Source: UBA1715 sp964346725
Lineage (GTDB): Bacteria > Bacteroidota > Bacteroidia > Bacteroidales > UBA1715
Assembly: GCA_964346725.1 (NCBI GenBank)
Contig: CAYFVM010000003.1
Location: forward strand, 1-64,000
Length of the DNA: 64,000 nucleotides
Direction of reading: 5' to 3'
Positions within the stretch are counted from its first letter, which is position 1; the number at the start of each line of letters is the position of its first letter. The notes beneath the pieces were generated by a model, which worked only from the letters and a program-made list of their open reading frames with translations, did not search any database and had not been told where the DNA came from. This document shows positions 9,099 to 18,064 of the stretch, one piece after another. Position numbers and translations under genes: made by a program.

Positions 9099-11128
9099 AG
9101 GTTTGTATAGCCGAAAAGCCAAGCGTAGCACGCGACATAGCACATGTAATAGGTGCTACTGTAGCTCATGACGGGTATATGGAAGGAAACGGGTTTCAGG
9201 TTACATGGACCTTTGGTCATTTGTGTACTTTAAAAGAACCAAGCGACTATACCGATGTCTGGAAATCATGGTCGCTTACCCGATTGCCAATGATTCCGCC
9301 ACAATTTGGTATAAAATTGATTGACGACAGGGGCGTAATTAAACAGTTCAAGATAATTGAATCGCTTATGGGAAAAGCCGACGAGATTATAAACTGTGGT
9401 GATGCTGGTCAAGAAGGAGAATTGATACAACGTTGGGTGATGCAAAAAGCCCGTGTAAATTGTCCGGTGAAACGTCTTTGGATTTCTTCATTGACCGAGG
9501 AGGCTATAAAAGATGGCTTTAATCGTTTAAAAGATCAAGAAGAATATAAATCGTTGTACGAAGCAGGATTGGTTAGAGCCATAGGTGATTGGCTTCTTGG
9601 GATGAATGCCACACGATTATATACATTAAAATATGGCCAAAATCGGCAGATATTGTCCATAGGACGAGTGCAAACACCAACTTTGGCTATGATTGTAAAT
9701 CGGCAACAACAGATTGAAAATTTCACCCCTGAACAGTATTGGGTATTATCCACAATATACCGAGAGACAATATTTACAGCTACCGCCGGTAAAATCACAT
9801 CTTTAGAAGAGGGGCAGAAAAATATACAATCCATAGAAGGTTTTCCTTTTGAAATAGTTGATTCTTCATCGAAAAAAGGAACTGAAGCGCCTCCGCGTTT
9901 GTATGATTTGACTTCTCTTCAAGTTGATTGTAATAAAAAATTTTCTTTCTCGGCAGACAAAACATTGCAACTCATTCAAAGTTTGTACGAAAAGAAATTT
10001 ACTACATATCCTCGTGTTGATACTACGTTTTTGAGCGATGATATTTATCCCAAATGTCCGCAAATAATGGGCGGTTTGGCGCAAATATCAAAATATGCGT
10101 CGTTGTTGGAAGTATTTAAAGGGAAGAAGTTACTTAAAAGCAAAAAGGTATTTGATTCTTCAAAAGTAACCGATCACCATGCCATAATTCCGACTGGAGT
10201 AGAGCCGCATAATTTATCGGATGACGAAGAAAAAGTATTCAATATCATAGCGTTACGGTTTATTGCCGTGTTTTATCCCGATTGTCAGTTTTCAACAACA
10301 ACGGTTCTTGGTAAGGTTCAGGATACTGAATTTAAAGTTACCGGAAAGCAAATATTAGAGCAGGGATGGCGTATTGTTTTTGGAAACAAAGTGCAAGATG
10401 ACGAGGACAAGAAAGATGATGAAGAGAAGATTTTGCCCACGTTTGAAAAAGGGGAATCAGGTCCGCACAAACCGGAATTAACAGAAAAATGGACTCAGCC
10501 GCCAAAACCTTATACCGAAGCAACTTTGCTGAGAGCTATGGAAACCGCCGGCAAAATGGTTGATAATGATGAACTACGCGATGCTTTAAAAGAAAACGGT
10601 ATTGGTAGACCGTCAACTCGTGCAGCCATCATTGAAACACTGTTTAAACGTCGTTATATTTTAAAAGAAAAAAAGAATCTTATAGCAACGCCTACCGGAG
10701 TTGAACTTATAAATCTTATACATGAAGAATCTCTTAAAAGTGCTGAACTAACGGGTGTTTGGGAGAAAAAGCTGAGGGAAATAGAGCAACATAAATATGA
10801 TGCAAAACTCTTTTTGGAGGAACTCAAAACAATGGTTGCTGATATTGTTTCTACAGTCTTAAAAGATAATTCCAATAGACGGATAACGATTACAGAAGTT
10901 GAAAAGAAAAAGGCCAAAACACCTGCGGAGAAAAAAACGGTAAGTTCTTCCAAACCATCAAAAACAAAAAAAGATATTCCTGCGGCTAAAGCATCTATAA
11001 AAGCAGATGATTCTATAATTGGGACAACCTGTCCGAATTGTGGTAAAGGTGTACTAGTGAAAGGGAAAAATGCGTATGGTTGTTCGGAATGGAAATCAGG
11101 TTGTTCGTTCCGTGTACCTTTTGTATAA
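9095..11128 (+). CDS. topB: DNA topoisomerase III (type IA)
   Basis: Relaxes and decatenates DNA through a 5'-phosphotyrosine intermediate. The TOPRIM domain starts at the N-terminus (CIAEKPSVARDIA), with GDAGQEGELI near 107-116. The active-site region YPRVDTTFLS near 307 carries the probable catalytic Tyr. IGRPSTRAAII is near 509-519. A lysine-rich linker leads to a C-terminal four-Cys zinc ribbon (CPNCG ... YGCSEWKSGC). Length 677 is normal for Bacteroidota TopB. It ends three bases before the convergent barrel gene. Confidence 0.96.
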   Translation: MKVCIAEKPSVARDIAHVIGATVAHDGYMEGNGFQVTWTFGHLCTLKEPSDYTDVWKSWSLTRLPMIPPQFGIKLIDDRGVIKQFKIIESLMGKADEIINCGDAGQEGELIQRWVMQKARVNCPVKRLWISSLTEEAIKDGFNRLKDQEEYKSLYEAGLVRAIGDWLLGMNATRLYTLKYGQNRQILSIGRVQTPTLAMIVNRQQQIENFTPEQYWVLSTIYRETIFTATAGKITSLEEGQKNIQSIEGFPFEIVDSSSKKGTEAPPRLYDLTSLQVDCNKKFSFSADKTLQLIQSLYEKKFTTYPRVDTTFLSDDIYPKCPQIMGGLAQISKYASLLEVFKGKKLLKSKKVFDSSKVTDHHAIIPTGVEPHNLSDDEEKVFNIIALRFIAVFYPDCQFSTTTVLGKVQDTEFKVTGKQILEQGWRIVFGNKVQDDEDKKDDEEKILPTFEKGESGPHKPELTEKWTQPPKPYTEATLLRAMETAGKMVDNDELRDALKENGIGRPSTRAAIIETLFKRRYILKEKKNLIATPTGVELINLIHEESLKSAELTGVWEKKLREIEQHKYDAKLFLEELKTMVADIVSTVLKDNSNRRITITEVEKKKAKTPAEKKTVSSSKPSKTKKDIPAAKASIKADDSIIGTTCPNCGKGVLVKGKNAYGCSEWKSGCSFRVPFV

Positions 11129-11130
11129 TG

Positions 11131-11838
11131 CTATTTTCTTTTGTAATTATATGTCCTTATGTTGTATATAGGACAAGGAATTTGATCTTGGCTAATATTA
11201 AATAATAAAGAAACTCCTAAAATAGAAAACCAATCTTTCGTTTCTTTAAAAGAAATTTGTTGGTATTGCAAATATCCATCATTAGCTTCATATGCGAGTT
11301 GGTCTAATTTGTCGGTGAACGTTTTCCTAAATACCCATTCTCCACGTAATTCTATTCGTGGAAACAATTTGTATTTGAGTCCTAGTCCCATAGGAATGTT
11401 GAATACTTCGTACCATTTACTGTTTTCTATATACATAAACCCAAGTCCGAATACCACAAACGGTGAAAAGTTTTTTTCTTTCTTGTTATTAGTAACTTCA
11501 AAAAAGTTGAACTCAAGCATACTTGAAAGTTCTATTATTTGGGTATTCTCAAAATAGTATTCCCGATTTTGTTGATAGCTATTATTAAAATCTACATCAT
11601 GTGCTCTCAAAAGACCATATGTCCCATTGAAACGTAAGGAATAATGAGGGTTAAAGTTTTTTCTAAAAATAATACTAGCCGCAGGTTGTGGGGAATAGTA
11701 GGGATAAGTCATGTTTACATCACCATTGTATTGAGCTGTACCTATTAGAAATCCATAATCATAATTTTTTTTTTGTGCATGTACAGTTATAGATATGCAC
11801 AAAAAAAATACTATGGAAAAAATACTATGGAATTTCAT
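11131..11838 (-). CDS. DUF6089-type outer-membrane beta-barrel protein
   Basis: A signal peptide ends at VHAQ. The mature part is strand-rich with YDYGFLIGTAQYNGDV and later FSPFVVFGLGFMY, the pattern of the Bacteroidota DUF6089 small barrels. The frame extends to 11862, but a start at 11838 (MKFHSIFS) gives a standard signal peptide. The next gene upstream on the same strand encodes a second protein of the same general type, suggesting duplication. Function unknown; outer membrane by inference. Confidence 0.78.
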   Translation of the reverse strand: MKFHSIFSIVFFLCISITVHAQKKNYDYGFLIGTAQYNGDVNMTYPYYSPQPAASIIFRKNFNPHYSLRFNGTYGLLRAHDVDFNNSYQQNREYYFENTQIIELSSMLEFNFFEVTNNKKEKNFSPFVVFGLGFMYIENSKWYEVFNIPMGLGLKYKLFPRIELRGEWVFRKTFTDKLDQLAYEANDGYLQYQQISFKETKDWFSILGVSLLFNISQDQIPCPIYNIRTYNYKRK

Positions 11839-11883
11839 TATATTATGACATAATAAGTTCAAAACGAAAAAATGCCATAATTA

Positions 11884-12840
11884 TTATCTTTTCTTTTTCA
11901 GGTCTTTGAATGTAGGCCAACCAGCTTTGTTTTGTTTTAATTTATAGTGAGCTGATATCATCATAAACATATAGAAATCTCTATCGTAGGGGTCGCCACG
12001 TTGTTCATTGTAATAATGGTATAATCCGTTGCTTTCATAGCAATGTTCGGAATATGCAGGGTCAACAGCTAGTTTTGCTTGAGTATCAGATACGGTATTA
12101 TCGTATTCTGCAACTAAATCAGGGTTTGCATAGGTTGTACTTACATCATCAAGATAGTCGGTGAATAAGAAACGAAGTCCTACTTCTGCCGAAACAGCCC
12201 ATTTTTTATTGATAGTATATTTAGCAATTAATCCTAGAGGAACGCATACTTGGAAGAGTGAGTACGGATGTCTCGTTTCTATATAGTTTTGTCCTTCTGT
12301 TCCTATTGGTTGGAGTGCAACCCATTCTCCGTCAATATATGCTTTTGGGTTAAAATGGTAAACTCCTAAACCAACATAACAATAGGTAGCCAGTTTAATA
12401 CCACGTTGTCCACGAACACCTCGCAAATCATATATGTGACCGCCTCTTTCTTTTCGAATTTTGTATTCTAATCTTCCGCTAAATTCTTGTATTGGAGATC
12501 TAAATGAAATATTTCTATCCGATCTAAAATATTCTGTGGTTTTATCATCATTACCAGACAACATACCTATTGAGAACGTGAATTGCCATGATAAACGCTC
12601 ACGGAAGGTTTTCCGCAAACCAATATTTCCTCCAAATCGAGTAGAAAGAAAATCCAAATCAATAATGGAATTTCGACCAATGCCAGGCCCACCACCAAGT
12701 TCACCCAGCATAAATGAAGGGCCAAATCCACCTATAATTTCATAGGGATATTTTCTCCACATGTAATCTTGTCCGAATGATACAGATGACCATAGACTGA
12801 TAATGGCTATGATTGATAATATTTTGGTCTTAATCTTCAC
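11884..12840 (-). CDS. DUF6089-type outer-membrane beta-barrel protein
   Basis: 318 residues with a signal peptide (cleavage after VSFGQ), then IIGGFGPSFMLGELGG and repeated amphipathic strands. A basic segment (EYKIRKERGG) separates predicted barrel strands. The C-terminal YKLKQNKAGWPTF is not the usual terminal aromatic strand. It is the upstream member of the pair with the gene ending at 11131 and has its own -7 box. No enzymatic motif is seen. Confidence 0.8.
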   Translation of the reverse strand: MKIKTKILSIIAIISLWSSVSFGQDYMWRKYPYEIIGGFGPSFMLGELGGGPGIGRNSIIDLDFLSTRFGGNIGLRKTFRERLSWQFTFSIGMLSGNDDKTTEYFRSDRNISFRSPIQEFSGRLEYKIRKERGGHIYDLRGVRGQRGIKLATYCYVGLGVYHFNPKAYIDGEWVALQPIGTEGQNYIETRHPYSLFQVCVPLGLIAKYTINKKWAVSAEVGLRFLFTDYLDDVSTTYANPDLVAEYDNTVSDTQAKLAVDPAYSEHCYESNGLYHYYNEQRGDPYDRDFYMFMMISAHYKLKQNKAGWPTFKDLKKKR

Positions 12841-12858
12841 AGTAACTATTTAGCTATG

Positions 12859-12866
12859 CAAATATA
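12859..12866 (-). promoter_or_regulatory. -7 box TATATTTG for the barrel pair
   Basis: On the minus strand TATATTTG (plus-strand CAAATATA) lies about 18 bases before the ATG at 12840 and fits TAnnTTTG. The -33 region (TTTTCGC) is only a weak match. Confidence 0.45.
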
Positions 12867-12916
12867 AATGTTTTTTTTTGCGAAAATACATATTGTTGCC
12901 AAAATGTACAAATGTG

Positions 12917-13789
12917 TTATTTCCGTATATCAATGCCTAGTTTCAATTTTTCTCTCAATGTTTCAAAAAATGTCATATTGGAAAATTCAATAACAGCAAT
13001 TTTGTATTTTGATTTCTTTATTTTGATCGTAGGTTGTATTTTAACTGTTTGGCTTAAATAATCATTTGAGATAAGGAATTCTGTAAACTCGCCTGTTGCT
13101 TCTATGGTTATTAGTTCAGAATCGGGAACGATAACTGGACGAACGCTCAGGGTGTGTGGTGCGATTGGAGTTATAATTAGGGAATGATTTTCGGGTGTTA
13201 ATATTGGAGACCCAAGGCTGAGAGAATAACCTGTTGAACCTGTTGGCGTACTCACTGCAATACCATCAGCCCAAAAAGAACAGAAGAAATCATTTCCAAT
13301 GTATACATTTATTTTTATAAGTTTAACGGCATTACTTTTTTGAAGTGTAATTTCATTAATGCCAACTCCTTTGCATTTCTGTTTCCCGTTATGGAATGAG
13401 AAATCAAGTAGCGAACGATGTTTTATGGAATAATTTCTTTGTTTAATGTTTTGTATTATTTCATCAATATCGTTTGGATTCGCTTGTGCAAGGAATCCTA
13501 ATTTGCCAAAATTGATTCCTAAGATAGGTATATTGGTTTTATAACATTTGTGTGCGCATTTAAGGAAAGTACCATCGCCACCTAAACTGATGATTATTTC
13601 AGCATCTGTTGCATTTAAATACTCTAATTCTTTTAATTGTGTAATGCTATAACTTTGAGATTGCAGGTTTTCTTTGAATGATTTATCTATAGATACATCA
13701 AAACCACTAGCAATAAAGCTATGAATAATTTCTTCTACTTTCGTTTTGTATTCAGAAGATATGTTTGTTCCGAAAATTGCAATCTTCAT
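12917..13789 (-). CDS. nadK: NAD kinase
   Basis: Phosphorylates NAD to NADP in the cytoplasm. The diagnostic GGDGTFL lies near residues 70-76, and the NAD-binding STPTGSTGYSLS with GSPIL lies near 179-195. Length (290) is normal for the family. It lies downstream of dnaA but behind a terminator, so is probably transcribed separately. nadE, the last step in NAD synthesis, is elsewhere in the window (44476-46023) and not linked. Confidence 0.96.
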   Translation of the reverse strand: MKIAIFGTNISSEYKTKVEEIIHSFIASGFDVSIDKSFKENLQSQSYSITQLKELEYLNATDAEIIISLGGDGTFLKCAHKCYKTNIPILGINFGKLGFLAQANPNDIDEIIQNIKQRNYSIKHRSLLDFSFHNGKQKCKGVGINEITLQKSNAVKLIKINVYIGNDFFCSFWADGIAVSTPTGSTGYSLSLGSPILTPENHSLIITPIAPHTLSVRPVIVPDSELITIEATGEFTEFLISNDYLSQTVKIQPTIKIKKSKYKIAVIEFSNMTFFETLREKLKLGIDIRK

Positions 13790-13832
13790 TTCTCTCAGTT
13801 TTTAATGATGTAAATATATGAAAACTAAAGAG

Positions 13833-13862
13833 AAAAAAAAGACGGTCGTAACCGTCTTTTCT
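13833..13862 (-). terminator. Rho-independent terminator of dnaA
   Basis: A 10-bp stem AAAAGACGGT/ACCGTCTTTT with a CGTA loop lies directly after the dnaA stop codon. On the minus strand it ends in a run of eight T. Confidence 0.9.
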
Positions 13863-13863
13863 T

Positions 13864-15303
13864 TTATTGAAGTTTAAATCGTTTCTCTAAATCGAGAATG
13901 TAGCGTTTAAATCGTTTGTCTGTTTCCATAAGGTTGTTCACCGTTTTGCAAGCGTGAAGTACAGTCGCGTGGTCTTTCCCTCCTATTTGAGAACCAATTG
14001 AAGCCAATGAATTTTTTGTGTAAATTTTTGCAAAATACATAGCTACTTGACGTGATTGTACAATTTCGCGTTTTCTTGTTTTTGATTTCAATTGTTCCAT
14101 TCCAATATTGAAATAGTCACAAACGGTTTTCTTAATAAAGTCAATAGAGATATCTTGTTGTGTACTTTTTACGAGTTTTTCAACAACATCTTTCGCTAAA
14201 TCAAGAGTTAATTGTTTTTTGTATATCGTTGCTTGAGCAAGTATCGAAATGAGTACTCCTTCAAGTTCACGTATATTAGTTGTAATATGATTTGCAATAT
14301 ATTCAATAACTTCTTCTTCTATAGCTATACCTTCTTTTTGAATTTTTTGTTTAAGGATAGCTAAGCGAGTTTCAAAATTAGGAACAGTTAATTCTGCAGA
14401 AAGTCCCCATTTGAAGCGAGAAAGAAGTCTTTCACTCAATCCTTGCATTTCTACTGGAGGGCAGTCTGAGGTAAGAATAATTTGTTTTCCTTTTTGATGT
14501 AAATGATTGAATATTTGGAAGAAAGCATTTTGTGTACCTTCTTTTTTTGCAAATAATTGAACGTCTTCTATGATTAAGACATCAATGTTTTGATAGAAAT
14601 GGAGAAAATCATTCCTTTTATTATCAATGGTGGCTTGAGAAAATTGTCTTTCAAAAGTATCAGAGTCTACGTACAAAACATTCTTTTTTGGATCCAATTC
14701 TTTAATTTCGGTTCCTATAGCTTGCACAAGATGAGTTTTACCCAAACCTGATTTTCCATAAATAAGTAATGGATTGTAGGTTGATTTGTATGCATTTTTA
14801 GCGACAGCAAGGCCTGCTGTACGAGCTAATTTATTACAATCGCCTTCAATAAAATTAGCAAAAGAGTATGCCGGATTTAATTGAGAATCAACTAATTCTT
14901 TTATTCCTGGTACATAAAAGGGGTTCTTAATCCCAACATTTTGCGAATATGTTGTTATAGTTTGGGGAACTGTTTGTATTTTAGTATTAGTTGTTGGTCC
15001 GCCTTCGTGAATTGTAGTAACAGCTTTCCCACTTGATGATTTTGGCTTTACCAATACGCTATAGCGTAGTTTCATTTTTTGTCCAAATACACGTTGAAAT
15101 ACGCGTGTAAGCAAATCAAGATAATGCTCTTCAATAAAAGTGTAATAGAATTCACTAGGAACCTGTAATGTAATGATGTTCTCTTTCCAGTCTATGGCTT
15201 GAATTGGTTCAAACCATGTTCTGTAGCTTTGAGATTGATCTTGCCCTAAAATGTCTTTAATTATGGTGAGACATTCTTCCCATTTTTCCTCTAAACAAAT
15301 CAT
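13864..15303 (-). CDS. dnaA: Chromosomal replication initiator protein DnaA
   Basis: All four DnaA domains are visible: domain I with WEECLTIIKDIL and TWFEPI, a linker, a domain III AAA+ core with Walker A GKSGLGKTHL and Walker B VLIIEDVQLF, and a C-terminal DnaA-box-binding helix pair with GGKDHATVLHACKTV. The frame could begin at a GTG at 15312, but ATG at 15303 (MICLEEKW) places Trp as in related DnaA proteins and has GGAG just upstream. The 320-base region before it is very AT-rich. A strong terminator follows the gene. Confidence 0.95.
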   Translation of the reverse strand: MICLEEKWEECLTIIKDILGQDQSQSYRTWFEPIQAIDWKENIITLQVPSEFYYTFIEEHYLDLLTRVFQRVFGQKMKLRYSVLVKPKSSSGKAVTTIHEGGPTTNTKIQTVPQTITTYSQNVGIKNPFYVPGIKELVDSQLNPAYSFANFIEGDCNKLARTAGLAVAKNAYKSTYNPLLIYGKSGLGKTHLVQAIGTEIKELDPKKNVLYVDSDTFERQFSQATIDNKRNDFLHFYQNIDVLIIEDVQLFAKKEGTQNAFFQIFNHLHQKGKQIILTSDCPPVEMQGLSERLLSRFKWGLSAELTVPNFETRLAILKQKIQKEGIAIEEEVIEYIANHITTNIRELEGVLISILAQATIYKKQLTLDLAKDVVEKLVKSTQQDISIDFIKKTVCDYFNIGMEQLKSKTRKREIVQSRQVAMYFAKIYTKNSLASIGSQIGGKDHATVLHACKTVNNLMETDKRFKRYILDLEKRFKLQ

Positions 15304-15312
15304 GTTCTCCAC

Positions 15313-15632
15313 TATTTCCGTTTTTTTTATTAATGCCTTTCTTTGTTTTATACAAAGATGCTAATAAATATTCAATAAAAAAATTGGTTTTAATCTTGCT
15401 TTTCTCATTTTTTGTATAGGTGTTTGTCTTTCAACGTTTTAAATTTTTCCCTTTTTTATTTTTTTTATAATCGCCTGAAAGACAATTGGTTATATCTATT
15501 TCGTTGATTTGTTTGAAGTTGTGACGTTTACTTAAATCTATAATTTTTAAGATATTTTTATATATCATAAAAAGTATGATTTAGGCGCGAAATTTTGTAA
15601 GTTTTTTAAAGAGATGAGTTAGTATGTGCTAT
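15313..15632. other. AT-rich intergenic region between dnaA and the MCE gene
   Basis: About 320 bases without a gene, with long T and A runs. It must contain the dnaA promoter. A 10-bp inverted repeat lies inside (separate entry). I looked for TTATCCACA-type DnaA boxes and saw only weak look-alikes such as TTATACAAA, so an origin is not supported. Confidence 0.6.
15424..15485. repeat. Perfect 10-bp inverted repeat upstream of dnaA
   Basis: TTGTCTTTCA at 15424-15433 is exactly complementary to TGAAAGACAA at 15476-15485, with a 42-base AT-rich spacer. It could be a pair of protein-binding half-sites. Confidence 0.6.
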
Positions 15633-16637
15633 TTATTCCTTTTTCTTTTTGGAATCCTTTGATTTCTCTTTACCGGAACTAAATATAGGGAACGAAACGT
15701 AGCGTTTAGGGTTCTCTTGTACATCTATTAATAATGTATTTAATTGTTTTGATGCATTATCTAGATTATTATATAGCGATTTGTCATCGATGAGCGCACC
15801 CAAAGAACTTTCTCCGCTATTTACTTGTTTTAAAATAGTTTGTAGTTGGGTAACTGCATCTTCTGTTTTATAAAGAGTTTGAGCTATGTTTGCTTTTGAG
15901 AGTGAATCACTCATATTTGAGAAATTATTGATAATTATTCCAATCTCATCTGAATGATTACTTATAGTATATGTGATGCTATCAACACTTTTAAGTATGT
16001 TTTGTATGTTTCCGCTACCATTCGTGAGCATTGTGTCAAGAGTAACGCCAGAATGATGGATAGCATCAATTGCATTTTGTAATTTTATAAAACAACGGCG
16101 AAGTTCTTGTCCGTTTGATTCGTTTACAACATATTTAACTTGGTCTATAGCGATGGCTGCACTTTGAAGTAACTTTTCGGCTTCTGCTTTAAGTGGAGCT
16201 ACTTCTATACGTACTTGGTCGGTTATTGATGCTTCAATTTCGGTATTAAGGGTATCAAAGTTTTCAACATATCCTTCTGCTATATCATATTTTTCTGGAA
16301 TAATAATATCAATTGCTTTAGAACCTAAGATATCGGAGCTAAAAATTTTTGCAATTGATGATTTAGGAAGTTCTATGTCGGAAAAAATACTTAATTCTAC
16401 CGTTAATTGGTCGTATTTTGACGATGTAAAGTATATATTTTTTACGTGTCCGATTTTATGTCCACGAAGCAAAACAGCAGAATTTACTTGTAATCCTTCT
16501 ACTTGTGAATAGGTCGTGTAGTATATGTTTTCATTCGTAAAAAGGTTTTTCCCTTTAAAAAAATTAATTCCCCAAATTAAAATACCAGCTACAATTACTA
16601 CAATAAGTCCTATTTTAATTGCTTTATCTTTTTCCAT
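15633..16637 (-). CDS. MCE/MlaD-family protein (lipid transport, substrate-binding subunit)
   Basis: One N-terminal membrane anchor (residues 8-27) is followed by an MCE domain at about 38-115, containing YYTTYSQVEGLQVNSAVLLRG. A long, mostly helical C-terminal part resembles the periplasmic needle of MlaD-like proteins. These proteins move phospholipids between inner and outer membranes with an MlaE permease and MlaF ATPase, neither of which is in this window. The tail is lysine-rich. The start lies three bases after the amidase stop codon, so the two genes form an operon. Confidence 0.9.
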   Translation of the reverse strand: MEKDKAIKIGLIVVIVAGILIWGINFFKGKNLFTNENIYYTTYSQVEGLQVNSAVLLRGHKIGHVKNIYFTSSKYDQLTVELSIFSDIELPKSSIAKIFSSDILGSKAIDIIIPEKYDIAEGYVENFDTLNTEIEASITDQVRIEVAPLKAEAEKLLQSAAIAIDQVKYVVNESNGQELRRCFIKLQNAIDAIHHSGVTLDTMLTNGSGNIQNILKSVDSITYTISNHSDEIGIIINNFSNMSDSLSKANIAQTLYKTEDAVTQLQTILKQVNSGESSLGALIDDKSLYNNLDNASKQLNTLLIDVQENPKRYVSFPIFSSGKEKSKDSKKKKE

Positions 16638-16640
16638 GTA

Positions 16641-17953
16641 TTAATTAGTTTTTTTTCTAACTTCAGTTAGTTGTAGTTTTTTATTTTCTTTATTTCTTGC
16701 AACAACAAATGCTGCTGGATATTTTTGTTTTACAGTTTGTAAAAATACGGATATTTCTTTGTATGTAGCAGTTTTACCATAGTAATATTTGTACAAACCG
16801 TCTTCTTGCACGTAGTATACGTTTTCTAAGCCATTGAAATTTGAAGGGATTAATTCGATTTTTTCTTTTCCGGCGCCAATTTGTATCCCATAATAAAATT
16901 CGAGAGTGTCTTTTTGTAGTTGTACTGTTTGAGATTGTGTATTTGTTTGAACTTTTTNNNNNNNNNNNNNNNNNNNNNNNNNNNNNNNNNNNNNNNNNNN
17001 NNNNNNNNNNNNNNNNNNNNNNNNNNNNNNNNNNNNNNNNNNNNNNNNNNNNNNNNNAGAGTGTCTTTTTGTAGTTGTACTGTTTGAGATTGTGTATTTG
17101 TTTGAACTTTTTCCTCTTTGGTTTGTATTTGTGGATTCTCAGGTGTTTGAACTTTTTGTATTTGACCAATAGATCGAGTTTCAATATATTTTTTGTAATT
17201 CAAAAAAGCTTGGTATATCGCATATGCCATTTCTGCTTGATTTTCAGGTTTATTCAGCCATCTTTCTTCTTCTGCATTCGAAATAAAACCAGTTTCTATA
17301 AGCACGCTTGGCATAGCCGTTTTCCAAAGAACAAGAAACGGTGCTTGATGAACACTTCTGTCTTTTCGTCCAAGGTTTTGCAATTCTGATTGAATCATGC
17401 CGGCAAGGGCAAGACTATTGTCGCAAAAGGCACCTTGTTGTAATTTGTGTAAAATAATAGCTTCATTATCATTTGCCGACATTCCTTGGTATTGCGAAGC
17501 GTCGGATTCTAACGAAATAACATCATTTTCCATTTTGGCAACAGTAAGGTTTGCTTCGTTTTTTGCCAAACCCATAGTCCACGTGTCGGTACCAAATGCT
17601 TCTGGGTTTGGATTTGCATTTACGTGTATGGAAATGAATAAGTCAGCTTTTGCTTTGTTGGCAATTTCGGCACGTTTATGTAATTCTATGAATTCATCTG
17701 TTCTTCTAGTATAGATTACTTTTACATCGGGACAGCCGCCAGCAATAAGTGAACCAGCTTTAAGTGCCATAGAGAGTGTGAGATCTTTCTCTTTTGAAAT
17801 TTTTCCACAAGCCCCGGGATCTTTCCCTCCGTGTCCGGCATCAATTACAATGGTTTTTACTGTATATGGAGCTAATTGTGCATATGCGTGTGTAGAGCAA
17901 AAAAATATCAAGCAAAAAGCAGATAATAGTGTTATGTGTTTTTTTGTTTGCAT
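16641..17953 (-). CDS. N-acetylmuramoyl-L-alanine amidase with C-terminal SPOR domain, broken only by an assembly gap
   Basis: A signal peptide (THAYAQ) precedes an Amidase_3 zinc domain. VIDAGHGGKDPG supplies the first His, ELHKRAEIAN the Glu, ISIHVNANP the second His, and VLIETGFISN the C-terminal Glu. It cleaves peptide stems from peptidoglycan. After the N gap the frame appears to end early. If the gap and one copy of the 55-bp duplicated flank are removed, it continues in frame to TAA at 16641-16643, adding a SPOR-like domain (YGIQIGAGKEK, LYKYYYGK, FVVA) that would bind denuded glycan at the septum. The reconstructed protein has about 385 residues. The stop lies three bases before the MCE gene start. 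Confidence 0.88.
16958..17057. other. Assembly gap (100 N) flanked by identical 55-mers
   Basis: Bases 16903-16957 and 17058-17112 are the same 55-base sequence. This indicates two contigs whose ends overlap and were not merged, so the true gap is probably zero. Confidence 0.9.
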
Positions 17954-18064
17954 TGTGTTATAAAGTATTCCTATGAGTTTTTCGTTAAGATTAAAAATTT
18001 CTAATTATTTTTGACGAAAAATAACGTATAAGCGTTATAAACACAAAAATAGCATTTTAACGAC

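Noticed and set aside
15313..15632. Possible chromosomal origin next to dnaA
   Set aside because: AT-rich, but no cluster of DnaA boxes could be found; only single weak look-alikes.
16774..17184. Open frame reading through the N run beside the amidase
   Set aside because: It is produced by the unknown bases and the duplicated 55-mer; the frame has no domain and overlaps the real amidase.
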